Source of the DNA: Planctomycetota bacterium
GTDB lineage: Bacteria > Planctomycetota > Brocadiia > JAJRTI01
Direction: 5' to 3'
Assembly (NCBI GenBank): GCA_024278415.1
Contig: JAJRTI010000022.1
Coordinates: 1 to 13,551, forward strand
Length of the DNA stretch: 13,551 nucleotides
Part shown: in pieces, positions 1 through 7,591 of the stretch
Layout: each line of letters starts with the position of its first letter
Numbering within the stretch: position 1 is the first letter of the stretch
Notes under the pieces: model-generated
What the model saw: only the letters and a program-made list of their open reading frames with translations
Told to the model about the DNA's origin: nothing
Database searches by the model: none
Made by a program: the position numbers and the translations under genes

Positions 1-1
1 A

Positions 2-997
<996 letters not shown>

Positions 998-999
998 CC

Positions 1000-1518
1000 A
1001 TGAAACGCTGCCTCCTCGTCATTGATATGCTCAACGACTTCTTGGCGCCCGGGGGCGCCCTATACTGTGGCGATGCCGCGCGGCGCATTATTCCCGAAGT
1101 CAAGAGACACATCACAGCAACCCGCCGCGGCCGTGGCAAAGTCATCTTCATCTGCGATGCGCACGCGCCGGACGACGTCGAGTTCGCACGCTTTCCGCCC
1201 CATGCGATTGCGGGAACACGCGGCGCACAAATCATCGACGAATTACCGGTCAAGCCTGGCGATGAGACCATCGAGAAGGGCCAACTCGCCTGCTTCTATG
1301 GCACGCGGCTCGAAGCGATCCTCAGGCGCCTCAAGCCCCAGGCGGTACACGTGGTCGGCGTGTGCACGTCGATCTGCGTCATGAGCGCCGTCGCGGATCT
1401 CATCACGCGAGGGTATGAGGTCGTGGTGCATCGCGACGGGGTGGCAGACTTCGACCCGGAAGCCCACGCGTTCGCGCTCAAGCACATGGAGCGGATCTGG
1501 GGCGCCCAGGTGGTGTGA
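1000..1518 (+). CDS. nicotinamidase / isochorismatase-family cysteine hydrolase
   Basis: This 172-residue enzyme belongs to the isochorismatase-like cysteine hydrolase superfamily and looks most like the nicotinamidase (PncA) branch, which deamidates nicotinamide to nicotinate for NAD salvage. The expected triad is visible: D9 in VIDMLNDF, K93 in EKGQLACF, and C126 in GVCTSICV. D53, H55 and H68 (in CDAH and PPHAIAGT) match the metal-binding residues of nicotinamidases, which argues against the metal-free isochorismatase branch. I chose ATG 1000 because it starts exactly at the conserved first beta strand. The frame is open further upstream but only as a shadow of the MoxR gene. There is no clear Shine-Dalgarno sequence, and the start sits two bases after the MoxR stop, which suggests translational coupling. 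The length is slightly short for PncA (about 185-215) but complete. Substrate is inferred; another amide or ureide hydrolase remains possible. Confidence 0.88.
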   Translation: MKRCLLVIDMLNDFLAPGGALYCGDAARRIIPEVKRHITATRRGRGKVIFICDAHAPDDVEFARFPPHAIAGTRGAQIIDELPVKPGDETIEKGQLACFYGTRLEAILRRLKPQAVHVVGVCTSICVMSAVADLITRGYEVVVHRDGVADFDPEAHAFALKHMERIWGAQVV

Positions 1519-1704
1519 CGGGGTGCGCCGGGGACGCAGGGCGTGCGCGAGATCACAAGCTCATGCCCCGGGTAGCGAGCGGCGCTCGCAACCGGGCTGA
1601 TCTCCGTTGCCCCCTTGGGGCAAACGCCCGGGCGCCACGCCGGCCCGGTTTGATCCCACGGCGAGATGCAGGCCTACAAGGCAAATGCCGGCGGCAATGC
1701 GCAC
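1519..1704. other. gene-free spacer with palindromes between the hydrolase and rpmB
   Basis: I see no convincing gene here. The stretch holds the two-hairpin module at 1567-1623, then a perfect 10-bp palindrome CGCCCGGGCG at 1625-1634, and reaches the rpmB promoter. The short open frames crossing it have no start signal or recognisable domain. The hairpins begin about 50 bases after the hydrolase stop and could end the upstream transcript, although no T-run follows them. Confidence 0.6.
1567..1623 (+). repeat. two-hairpin repeat module, copy 1
   Basis: The first imperfect hairpin pairs GGGTAGCGAGC with GCTCGCAACC around a GGC loop (1567-1596). It is followed after the 13-nt linker GGGCTGATCTCCG (1594-1606) by a perfect second hairpin, TTGCCCC-CTT-GGGGCAA (1607-1623). 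The same arrangement, linker length and GGGCT...CG linker ends occur twice at 8755-8981 in the MITE-like element. This copy lacks the terminal repeats of that element, so the module also exists on its own. It may act as an RNA terminator or stabiliser for the upstream operon; that role is inferred. Confidence 0.7.
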
Positions 1705-1732
1705 TTGCTTTCCGCTGGGTTCTTGATATACT
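1705..1732 (+). promoter_or_regulatory. sigma-70-type promoter for rpmB
   Basis: TTGCTT (1705-1710) and TATACT (1727-1732) are separated by 16 bases. Transcription would begin near 1739, leaving a leader of about 118 nt before rpmB. The -10 box is close to consensus in an otherwise GC-rich stretch, which makes a chance match less likely. Confidence 0.6.
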
Positions 1733-1856
1733 GCTGTTCTCCTATTGACCATCCCAACGTGAATCAGACGCACGGCCAGGGCGAGCACGATCAGGGCAAC
1801 CGCACGCGGTCGGGCGGCCCGGGCCTGCGGCGAACTGCAACCAGGAGACGATCATC

Positions 1857-2087
1857 ATGGCGGCTGTATGTGATCTATGCGGCAAGCGGCCCAGCGTAGG
1901 CAACAAGGTGAAACGCCGTGGTTTGGCCAAGGCCAAGGGCGGCGTCGGCCGGCGAGTCCTCAAGCGCACGAAGCGACGCTTCAAGCCCAACCTCCAGCGG
2001 GTCCGCGCGGTCGTGAACGGCGCGCCCAAGCGCCTGCGCGTCTGCACGCAGTGTATCCGCGGCGGCAAAGTGATCAAGGCCGCCTAA
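1857..2087 (+). CDS. rpmB: 50S ribosomal protein L28 (bL28)
   Basis: This 76-residue protein is ribosomal protein bL28, a component of the large subunit. It carries the CxxC pair CDLC-GK at the N-terminus and CTQC-IRGGK at the C-terminus, the four-cysteine (zinc-binding, C+) form, plus the conserved TKRRFKPNLQRVR core. Between GN and the TKRRF block is a basic, glycine-rich insertion (RRGLAKAKGGVGRRV) absent from the short E. coli-type protein and, as I recall, typical of L28 from Planctomycetes and some other deep lineages. The start is set by AGGAG at 1843-1847, nine bases before ATG 1857. The gene stands alone, with its own promoter at 1705-1732 and a hairpin downstream; it is not paired with rpmG. 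The long leader could hold autogenous control, but I cannot identify a known L28 leader motif. Confidence 0.95.
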   Translation: MAAVCDLCGKRPSVGNKVKRRGLAKAKGGVGRRVLKRTKRRFKPNLQRVRAVVNGAPKRLRVCTQCIRGGKVIKAA

Positions 2088-2106
2088 CGGCCCACGGAAC
2101 AACATC

Positions 2107-2138
2107 CGGGCCGCGCGGGGCCTGCTCTGCGCGGCCCG
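2107..2138. terminator. strong hairpin between convergent genes, likely bidirectional terminator
   Basis: A perfect 10-bp stem, CGGGCCGCGC (2107-2116) with GCGCGGCCCG (2129-2138), encloses a 12-nt loop. It lies 20 bases after the rpmB stop and 20 bases beyond the stop of the convergent minus-strand gene. No clear T-run follows on either side, so termination by intrinsic means is plausible rather than certain. Confidence 0.6.
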
Positions 2139-2157
2139 CTCTCTGTACAGGCAGGCG

Positions 2158-2901
2158 TCACCGGAATGGGCGCTTGGGCCGAATCCCGCCGCGGGGCTGC
2201 CGGAACAGTTGCATGCCGCCCGGAACCTGCTTCGCCTCCTCCATGGCCTGCTTTCTCAGGTCGATTCCGGCCTCGCGGCGCCCGACCTCGAAATGGGCGG
2301 CGGACGCCAAGATCAGCCATTTCACCTTCTCCCGGGTGCCCGCCTTCGCCCTTTTCGCCTCGCGCAATAGCCGCTTAAGCACCTCCTCCGTCTTGCCGGC
2401 GCGCTCGGCCTCGGCCATCACGTCCGCGAGCTTCTCCCTGCCCTCTCGCATGGCCGCGCCCCGCGGCGTGTCGAGTTCAGACAGCCGCCGGATCAAGGTG
2501 TCCACGTCGACGGGCTTCACCTCCTCGGGCACCAAGGCTTCTGGCTTCTCCGGCGGGCCGGCAGTGTTGCGCGTGGGCTCCTGCGCCTGCTTGGGCTCGG
2601 CTTCACGCAGCTTCTCAAGCCCGCGTCCGTGTCCGGCCTTGGCGCCGCGGCGCAGGCCGCCCAATATTCGCCCCACGTCGCCGCTCTGCGCGCCGAAAGC
2701 CATCATCTTCACGGCAGCCACATCAATGGCGATGCGTTGGCCGCCCGCCTTCTCAATCACGAACTCGCCGCCCACGTACTGAATCAACCTGCCCGCCTCC
2801 CGGTCGCCCGTCACCAACTGGATCGTCACATTCGGCGGCGCGGCGGCGAGCGCGCTCCCGAGGAGCAGCACAACCGCAGAGGTGATGAGGCTCTTGTGCA
2901 T
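2158..2901 (-). CDS. secreted protein of unknown function with Sm-like N-terminal domain
   Basis: I do not recognise this 247-residue protein. It begins with a clear Sec signal peptide (MHKSLITSAVVLLLGSALA, predicted cut before AAPPN), so it should be periplasmic or secreted. Residues about 24-72 form a short beta-rich unit with hydrophobic alternation and turn glycines (VTIQLVTGDREAGRL...GGEFVIEK...IAIDVAAVKMM). This recalls small Sm/SH3-like barrels, but only as a pattern. Residues about 75-130 are polar and proline-rich, probably a flexible linker. Residues about 130-235 are charged, helical and Ala/Glu/Arg-rich, perhaps TPR-like or coiled. The start is well supported: GGAGGG lies six bases upstream of the ATG and a good promoter sits at 2946-2974. 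It appears monocistronic and convergent with rpmB. Confidence 0.8.
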   Translation of the reverse strand: MHKSLITSAVVLLLGSALAAAPPNVTIQLVTGDREAGRLIQYVGGEFVIEKAGGQRIAIDVAAVKMMAFGAQSGDVGRILGGLRRGAKAGHGRGLEKLREAEPKQAQEPTRNTAGPPEKPEALVPEEVKPVDVDTLIRRLSELDTPRGAAMREGREKLADVMAEAERAGKTEEVLKRLLREAKRAKAGTREKVKWLILASAAHFEVGRREAGIDLRKQAMEEAKQVPGGMQLFRQPRGGIRPKRPFR

Positions 2902-2945
2902 CGGAGTCCCTCCAAAGCAATGGAACAGTCGGCAAAACGCAACCG

Positions 2946-2974
2946 ATTGTACGCCCCGGCGCGGTGTGCGTCAA
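2946..2974 (-). promoter_or_regulatory. sigma-70-type promoter for the secreted protein gene
   Basis: On the minus strand TTGACG (2974-2969) and TACAAT (2951-2946) are spaced by exactly 17 bases. Transcription would begin near 2939, about 38 bases before the ATG, with GGAGGG between them. Confidence 0.65.
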
Positions 2975-3018
2975 TCGCGCGGCCACCCCGCTCCGCACAG
3001 TTCCTCCCTCGCGTCTTC

Positions 3019-3047
3019 TTGATCCAGATCCGCGCCTTGGATACACT
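3019..3047 (+). promoter_or_regulatory. probable promoter for the acidic-repeat protein gene
   Basis: TTGATC (3019-3024) and TACACT (3042-3047) are 17 bases apart, placing the start of transcription near 3054 and leaving a leader of about 38 nt. The match is weaker than the divergent promoter at 2946-2974. The two face away from each other within about 50 bases. Confidence 0.45.
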
Positions 3048-3091
3048 GGCCCCTCATCAAGACTTCTTAACGCCTTTCAATTGGCCTCGCC

Positions 3092-4342
3092 ATGCCTTCC
3101 AGACTCAGCCTATCCGCCACCCAAATCGAAGACGCCATTGAGAGCTTCACACTCGAAATGCCGCCCGCCGCTGACACCACCATCGAATGGAAAGCGCAAG
3201 CCCCGTCGTACACCGACGCCTTCGACGCGTGGATCACGGAGCACCGCACCCTCCCAAGCCAAGAGCAGTTTGTCAATCTCTACATGGAGCGCAACAGCGA
3301 AGAGCTGGATGCACTCGATGAGACGCAACGCGCCGCGGCAAGGGCGCGGGCAGTGCGCGCGTACCCCTCACTGGTCAGGAAGTTCCACTTCAAGGCCATG
3401 GCCATGGAATCGGACCTATTCGACGCCGTCGAGACGGCCTCGAACAAGACGTCTGGCGCCGATGTCGTCGTGCATTACCGCGGCCAGCGGTTCGCTATCA
3501 CGTGCGTGAACCGGCGCAGCCGGCGCCGGCGCAAGCCAACCGAAGCCGGCGCCGCGCACGGCGATGCGTTGAGAGACGTGGCCCTGCCATTCAATGCGAA
3601 GAAGGCCAAACGCGTCGGCGAGTTGCTGCTGTATACGGAGCGCGACCTTGCATGGCTCGTCGGGCAGCTTGACGAAGCCATCGACGGTGAAAAGCCGGAC
3701 ACGAGCCAAGATGCCAGCGATAGCGCAGAGGCGTTGGACGACGCCCCCACGCCCAGCAACAGCGAACCAGAGGATGTGCCCGACGATGCCGACGAGCGAG
3801 AGGCCGAAGATCGCCCCAGCCGCCCCGCGGCCCGCGACGACTCCGAGTTTGATGAACGGGACGATGCCGACGAGCGAGAGGCCGAAGATCGCCCCAGCCG
3901 CCCCGCGGCCCGCGACGACTCCGAGTTTGATGAACGGGACGATGCCCACGAGCGAGAGGCCGAAGATCGCCCTCGTCGGCCGGCGGCTCGTGACGACTCC
4001 GAGTTTGGCGAACTGGTCGACTGGGATGCCGCGTTCGAGGAGCCATCGGGGCCGCTGACGCCTCCGGCCGACGAAGACGGGCCTGCACTTGAATTCCCGC
4101 CTGAACCCACACCGGTGAAAGACCAGCCAAGAAGGGCGAACAAACGGGAGGATGGCGGGCGAGATCGGGAAGACGTGCCGCCGCGCAATCGCGCCAGCGC
4201 CAAGCCGGACCGCGCCGAGCCGGACCGCGCCGAACCTGAGATCGAGCCCAAACGAGAGCCGGCCGCGGCGCCCCCCCGCGGTGACACGCCTTCGAAACGC
4301 GAAGCGGTGCTCATCAAAATCCGGCACATGCTGGGGCGATAG
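3092..4342 (+). CDS. hypothetical protein with folded N-terminus and acidic tandem repeats
   Basis: I do not recognise this 416-residue protein. Residues 1-200 look folded: a helical part with SQEQFVNLYMERN, then a mixed alpha/beta part with SGADVVVHYRGQRFAITCVN (121-140) and PFNAKKAKRVGELLLYTERDLAWLV (166-190). The strand pattern after D124 resembles the core of PD-(D/E)XK nuclease-like folds, but I find no ExK or QxK in the expected place, so nuclease activity is not supported. Residues about 200-400 are acidic and probably disordered. They include three 26-residue repeats starting DADEREAEDRP (232-309) and a short DRAEP duplicate. The end turns basic (SKREAVLIKIRHMLGR). No signal peptide or membrane segment is visible. 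No clear Shine-Dalgarno precedes ATG 3092, so the start is less certain than the frame. A cytoplasmic scaffold or binding protein is one guess. Confidence 0.75.
   Translation: MPSRLSLSATQIEDAIESFTLEMPPAADTTIEWKAQAPSYTDAFDAWITEHRTLPSQEQFVNLYMERNSEELDALDETQRAAARARAVRAYPSLVRKFHFKAMAMESDLFDAVETASNKTSGADVVVHYRGQRFAITCVNRRSRRRRKPTEAGAAHGDALRDVALPFNAKKAKRVGELLLYTERDLAWLVGQLDEAIDGEKPDTSQDASDSAEALDDAPTPSNSEPEDVPDDADEREAEDRPSRPAARDDSEFDERDDADEREAEDRPSRPAARDDSEFDERDDAHEREAEDRPRRPAARDDSEFGELVDWDAAFEEPSGPLTPPADEDGPALEFPPEPTPVKDQPRRANKREDGGRDREDVPPRNRASAKPDRAEPDRAEPEIEPKREPAAAPPRGDTPSKREAVLIKIRHMLGR
3785..4018 (+). repeat. three in-frame 78-bp tandem repeats
   Basis: Units lie at 3785-3862, 3863-3940 and 3941-4018. 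Units 1 and 2 are identical in all 78 bases. Unit 3 has diverged, mainly in its second half, including several silent changes. The period of 26 codons keeps the frame. The identity of the first two points to a recent duplication by slippage or unequal crossing-over. A separate 15-bp doublet follows at 4205-4234. Confidence 0.95.
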
Positions 4343-4379
4343 TGCGCGCCCGCACACGCGCCGAGGCATCCTCCTTTCC

Positions 4380-4408
4380 TTGACGGCGTCGCGCGGGCGC
4401 ACTAAAAT
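4380..4408 (+). promoter_or_regulatory. strong sigma-70-type promoter for the FlgT-C-like gene
   Basis: TTGACG (4380-4385) and TAAAAT (4403-4408) are separated by 17 bases. Transcription would start near 4415, giving a leader of roughly 88 nt. The next gene is therefore probably transcribed independently of the acidic-repeat gene, which ends 38 bases before the -35 box. Confidence 0.65.
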
Positions 4409-4502
4409 GGCGCCCTTTACGACTTTGCCCGACTTTGCCATCTCGCGTGCACCAGAGGGACCGCGCTTTCGTGCTCGCTGACCTACGCCAGGAGCCAGAC
4501 CC

Positions 4503-4916
4503 ATGGCCGATCAGATCGAAGGAAAGGTCGCCCAGATACTTGACGAATTCACGCTCATCATCAACGTGGGGCAGACGAAAGGCGTGAAGCCAGGCATGGA
4601 GTTCGTCGTGTACGCGCCCGGCGACGATGTCACCGACCCAGATACAGGCGCCTCGCTCGGCGCGTGGGAAGTAGTGAAGGGCCGTGTCGTTGCCTCGCAC
4701 GTGCAGGAGAAGCTCACGATCTGCCACGCCGCGTCCGCCAAGCAAGAGGAAGACACCTCCGACCCCAGAACCCGGACGCTGAGCGCGGCCATGATCGCCG
4801 ACCACATGCGCGCCAAGAGCGGCACGCAGGCGCTGAACGTAAACAAGGCCCAGCTACGCGGCATGCCCAAGACCGGCCCCATCTCAGTCGGCGACCGCGT
4901 GAGGTGTGAGGCGTAA
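4503..4916 (+). CDS. small conserved beta-barrel protein, FlgT C-terminal-domain-like
   Basis: This 137-residue protein has no signal peptide or membrane segment and should be cytoplasmic. Its core pattern, EGKVAQILDEFTLIINVGQTKGVKPGMEFVVY, followed by DPDTGASLGAWEVVKGRVVASHVQEK and a final GPISVGDRVR strand, matches small stand-alone proteins related to the C-terminal domain of flagellar assembly protein FlgT. These share the idea of a glycine-bounded barrel with the phrase G(V/I)K.GM.F.VY. There is no flagellar gene in view, so a flagellar role is not implied and the function is unknown. AGGAG at 4490-4494 sits eight bases before ATG 4503 and fixes the start. The stop codon lies inside the first unit of the heptamer repeat array that fills the following spacer. 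The family resemblance is from memory and moderate in strength. Confidence 0.82.
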   Translation: MADQIEGKVAQILDEFTLIINVGQTKGVKPGMEFVVYAPGDDVTDPDTGASLGAWEVVKGRVVASHVQEKLTICHAASAKQEEDTSDPRTRTLSAAMIADHMRAKSGTQALNVNKAQLRGMPKTGPISVGDRVRCEA

Positions 4917-5042
4917 AACGTAAAACGTAAAGCGTAAGGCGGATGCCGCGATACGCAATACGGAATACGCGCCTCCCGCCTAGCACCTCGCCCATCACCC
5001 CCCCCGCTCCCCACCCTTTGCGTTTTACGTCTTACGTCCTAC
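4913..5042. repeat. heptamer-periodic repeat patch with inverted ends
   Basis: Four 7-bp units of GTAAAAC type run from 4913 to 4940 (GTAAAAC, GTAAAAC, GTAAAGC, GTAAGGC). Three 7-bp units of ATACGCA type follow at 4951-4971, and three inverted units GTTTTAC, GTCTTAC, GTCCTAC run from 5022 to 5042. The outer arrays can pair with each other across an 81-nt middle. The patch begins in the stop codon of the upstream gene and ends nine bases before hisC. It could be a dispersed repeat or an RNA structure; no SD is visible in front of hisC. Confidence 0.8.
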
Positions 5043-5051
5043 TCTCCCCCC

Positions 5052-6113
5052 ATGTCCTACTTCCGCCCCAACATCGACCGTCTCGAAGGCTACCAGCCCG
5101 GCAAGCAGCCCACGACGACGGACTTCATCAAACTCAACACAAACGAAAACCCCTACCCGCCTCCGCCAGCCGTGCAGGACGCGATTCACCGCGAGGTCGG
5201 CGAGGCCCTGCGGCGCTACCCCAACCCCATGTCGCAAGGCGTGCGGCAAGTAGCAGCCCAGGTGTTCGGCCTGGCCCCAGACATGATCCTCGTGGGCAAC
5301 GGATCGGACGATCTGCTCACGATGATCATGCGTAGCTTCGTCGACCCTGGAGATAAGGTCGTATGGCCTTACCCGACCTATACGCTCTACGACACGCTCA
5401 CGCGTATCCAGGATGGCGCACCCACACCGGTGGCCTTCGAGGACGACTACTCCCTGCCCGATGAGATCGCCGTGCCAGGCGCGAAGGTGACGCTCATCTC
5501 GAACCCCAACTCGCCGTCCGGCACCATGACGCCCAAGGAGCGCCTCGACGCGCTCGCCGGCGAAATCGACGGCGTGCTGGTGATCGACGAGGCGTACGGC
5601 GACTTCGCGGACTTCAACTGTCTCGACCTCGCGAAGCATCACGACAACGTGATCGTGCTGCGGTCGTTCTCAAAGTCGTTCTCTTTGGCCGGCGTGCGCT
5701 TGGGGTTGGCCTTTGCCGCCCCGGAAATCATCGACGGTTTGGCCAAGGTCAAGGACTCGTACAACGTCAACCAGCTCACCATTGCGGCCGGCGCCGCGGC
5801 GTTGGAAAACATCGACGCCATGCACGCGAACGTCGAGCGCATCAAGGCGACCCGCGCGAGGCTGACTTCCGAGCTAAGCAAGCTCGGCCTGTTTGTGTTC
5901 CCCTCGCAATCCAACTTCGTGCTCGCGCGCTGCAAGAGCGTGGAGCAGGCCAGCAGACTCCAGCGGCAACTCGAAGACCGCAAGATCCTCGTGCGCTACT
6001 TCAGCCACCCGCGGGTCGACGACTGCCTGCGCATCACCGTCGGCGCCGACGCTGAGATCGATGCGCTGCTGGCCGCGCTGCGGGAACTAATCCCCCCGGA
6101 GGAGCACCCATGA
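5052..6113 (+). CDS. hisC: histidinol-phosphate aminotransferase
   Basis: HisC is a PLP-dependent class I/II aminotransferase that converts imidazole acetol-phosphate and glutamate to histidinol-phosphate in histidine biosynthesis. The 353-residue length is normal. Visible landmarks are the N-terminal [11 protein letters not shown] substrate segment (28-39), GNGSDDLL cofactor-phosphate site (82-89), NPNSPSG (151-157), the PLP-contacting D179 and Y182 in VIDEAYGDF, the Schiff-base lysine K208 in [12 protein letters not shown]216 in VRLG, and the C-terminal LRITVG with the carboxylate-binding arginine. It opens a three-gene run: the next gene overlaps by four bases. No Shine-Dalgarno is recognisable before ATG 5052; the leader is C-rich and comes straight out of the heptamer repeat patch. 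I kept this ATG because it gives the usual N-terminus. Closely related aromatic aminotransferases are possible, but the neighbouring hisB makes HisC clear. Confidence 0.95.
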   Translation: MSYFRPNIDRLEGYQPGKQPTTTDFIKLNTNENPYPPPPAVQDAIHREVGEALRRYPNPMSQGVRQVAAQVFGLAPDMILVGNGSDDLLTMIMRSFVDPGDKVVWPYPTYTLYDTLTRIQDGAPTPVAFEDDYSLPDEIAVPGAKVTLISNPNSPSGTMTPKERLDALAGEIDGVLVIDEAYGDFADFNCLDLAKHHDNVIVLRSFSKSFSLAGVRLGLAFAAPEIIDGLAKVKDSYNVNQLTIAAGAAALENIDAMHANVERIKATRARLTSELSKLGLFVFPSQSNFVLARCKSVEQASRLQRQLEDRKILVRYFSHPRVDDCLRITVGADAEIDALLAALRELIPPEEHP

Positions 6114-6700
6114 GCGACCGCGCCGCCACGATCGAACGCAAGACCCGCGAGACCGCAATCAAGCTCACGCTGGACCTGGACGGGACCGGCGTGAGCACCG
6201 TCAGCACGGGCGTGGGCTTCCTCGACCACATGCTGGAGCTGCTCACCAAACACAGCGGGATCGACCTCACCGTGGACGCGTCCGGCGACCTCCAAGTCGA
6301 CGACCATCACACGGTCGAGGACGTGGGCATCTGCCTCGGCCAAGCGCTGGCGCAAGCGCTGGGCGACAAGAAGGGGATTCGGCGCTACGGATCCGCAAGT
6401 GTGCCCATGCAGGACAGCCTGGCCAACGTCGCCATCGACCTGGGCGGCCGGTTCATGCTCGTGTTCAACGTCAAGTTCCCCTCGCCCAAGATCGGCATGT
6501 TCGACGTGGAACTCGTCCCGGAGTTTCTCGAAGCCTTGGCGACCAACGCGGGCATGAACCTCCACGTGAACGTGCCTTACGGCGGCAACTCCCACCACAT
6601 CGCCGAGGCCATCTTCAAGGGCTTGGCCAAGGTGTTGAGCTGGGCCGTCAGCCCCGACCCGCGCATGTCCGGCGTCCCGTCGTCGAAGGGGACGCTGTAG
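6110..6700 (+). CDS. hisB: imidazoleglycerol-phosphate dehydratase
   Basis: HisB dehydrates imidazole-glycerol phosphate to imidazole-acetol phosphate, the substrate of HisC. The 196 residues match the monofunctional enzyme without the phosphatase domain found in enterobacteria. Manganese-binding motifs are intact: GFLDHML (H40), [10 protein letters not shown] (H66, H67, E70) and NSHHIAEA (H162, H163, E166). The C-terminus ends with the conserved SSKGTL. The start ATG 6110 overlaps the hisC stop as ATGA, with GGAGGAG at 6098-6104 inside the end of hisC, so translation is probably coupled. Two successive pathway steps are encoded side by side, in reverse order of the reactions; the other his genes are not in the window. 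Confidence 0.97.
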   Translation: MSDRAATIERKTRETAIKLTLDLDGTGVSTVSTGVGFLDHMLELLTKHSGIDLTVDASGDLQVDDHHTVEDVGICLGQALAQALGDKKGIRRYGSASVPMQDSLANVAIDLGGRFMLVFNVKFPSPKIGMFDVELVPEFLEALATNAGMNLHVNVPYGGNSHHIAEAIFKGLAKVLSWAVSPDPRMSGVPSSKGTL

Positions 6701-6714
6701 CCATCCGCCACAGC

Positions 6715-6720
6715 AGGAGG
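6715..6720 (+). promoter_or_regulatory. Shine-Dalgarno sequence that decides the thiD GTG start
   Basis: AGGAGG sits seven bases before GTG 6728, in the 27-base gap after hisB. No in-frame ATG lies nearby, so this perfect site supports the GTG start. Confidence 0.8.
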
Positions 6721-6727
6721 CCGCCTC

Positions 6728-7591
6728 GTGCCGCTGCCCGATCCTCCCCTGCAAGCCCAGGCAAAAGTCCTCACCATCGCGGGCTCGGACTCCGGCGGCG
6801 GCGCGGGCATCCAAGCCGACCTGAAGACGATCACGGTGCTGGGCGCATATGGCGCCAGCGTGGTGACCGCGCTGACCGCGCAGAACACCCTCGGCGTGCA
6901 GGGCATCCACAACGCGCCGGTCGACTTCGTCGCCCAACAACTCGACTCGGTCCTGTCGGACATCGGTTGCGACGCGGCGAAGACGGGCATGTTGAGCACG
7001 CCCGAACTGATCGACGTCGTGGCCAGCAAGGTCGCGCAATGGCAGGTGTCCAACTTGGTCGTAGACCCGGTGATGGTCGCCAAAGGCGGCGCGCGGCTGC
7101 TCCAACCCGAAGCGGAGTCCGCGCTGATCGAGAAAATGCTCCCCCTCGCGACGCTCGTGACGCCGAACCTGCATGAGGCCGAGGCGCTTGCGGGCATGAA
7201 GGTGGCAGACATTCCGGCGATGAAAGAGGCCGCGGAGCGCATCGTCGGGCTTGGCCCGGCCGCGGCGCTCATCAAGGGCGGGCATCTCGAGGGCGACGCG
7301 GTCGATGTGCTCTTTGACGGCGAGTCGTTCGACGAGTTCCGCTCGGAACGCATCGACACGCCCAACACCCACGGCACCGGCTGCACCTACTCCGCGGCCA
7401 TCGCCACCTTCCTCGCGCAGGGCCATACGCTTGGGGCCGCGGTCGCCAAGGCGAAGGCGTTCGTCACGGCCGGCATCCGCCACGCCGGCGGCATCGGCGC
7501 GGGCCATGGGCCGCTGAACCACTACGCGGCAGGGTGCGCAGAAGAGGCCACGAAGATGAGCGGCTCATGCTCGCCCCGCGCTATTCCGTGA
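6728..7591 (+). CDS. thiD: hydroxymethylpyrimidine/phosphomethylpyrimidine kinase
   Basis: ThiD phosphorylates 4-amino-5-hydroxymethyl-2-methylpyrimidine and its monophosphate to the diphosphate used by thiamine phosphate synthase. It is a ribokinase-fold enzyme. The substrate loop [18 protein letters not shown] (about 16-33), [21 protein letters not shown], the LIKGGHL strand and the [13 protein letters not shown] anion hole with C219 are all present, followed by the family's GHGPLNH ending. At 287 residues it is slightly longer than the usual 260-270 because of a short N-terminal leader and a tail of about 20 residues after HGPLNHY. Translation starts at GTG with a perfect AGGAGG. It is the last gene of the hisC-hisB-thiD run. 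The final 11 bases overlap the 3' end of the opposing lipoprotein gene, leaving no room for a separate terminator. Confidence 0.95.
   Translation: MPLPDPPLQAQAKVLTIAGSDSGGGAGIQADLKTITVLGAYGASVVTALTAQNTLGVQGIHNAPVDFVAQQLDSVLSDIGCDAAKTGMLSTPELIDVVASKVAQWQVSNLVVDPVMVAKGGARLLQPEAESALIEKMLPLATLVTPNLHEAEALAGMKVADIPAMKEAAERIVGLGPAAALIKGGHLEGDAVDVLFDGESFDEFRSERIDTPNTHGTGCTYSAAIATFLAQGHTLGAAVAKAKAFVTAGIRHAGGIGAGHGPLNHYAAGCAEEATKMSGSCSPRAIP

Noticed and set aside
1643..1665. GGTTTGATCCC, resembling a tRNA T-loop
   Set aside because: The flanking bases do not form a five-pair T-stem, and no acceptor stem or anticodon arm can be drawn around it.
3416..4504. Minus-strand open frames opposite the acidic-repeat protein
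   Set aside because: Their repeats are only the reverse reading of the 78-bp units, and they lack a ribosome-binding site. The plus frame begins after a promoter and has a plausible folded domain. Some doubt remains because neither strand gives a known family.
5996..7522. Minus-strand open frame of about 500 codons across hisB and thiD
   Set aside because: hisB and thiD are certain from their motifs. The opposite frame is a compositional shadow with no recognisable features.
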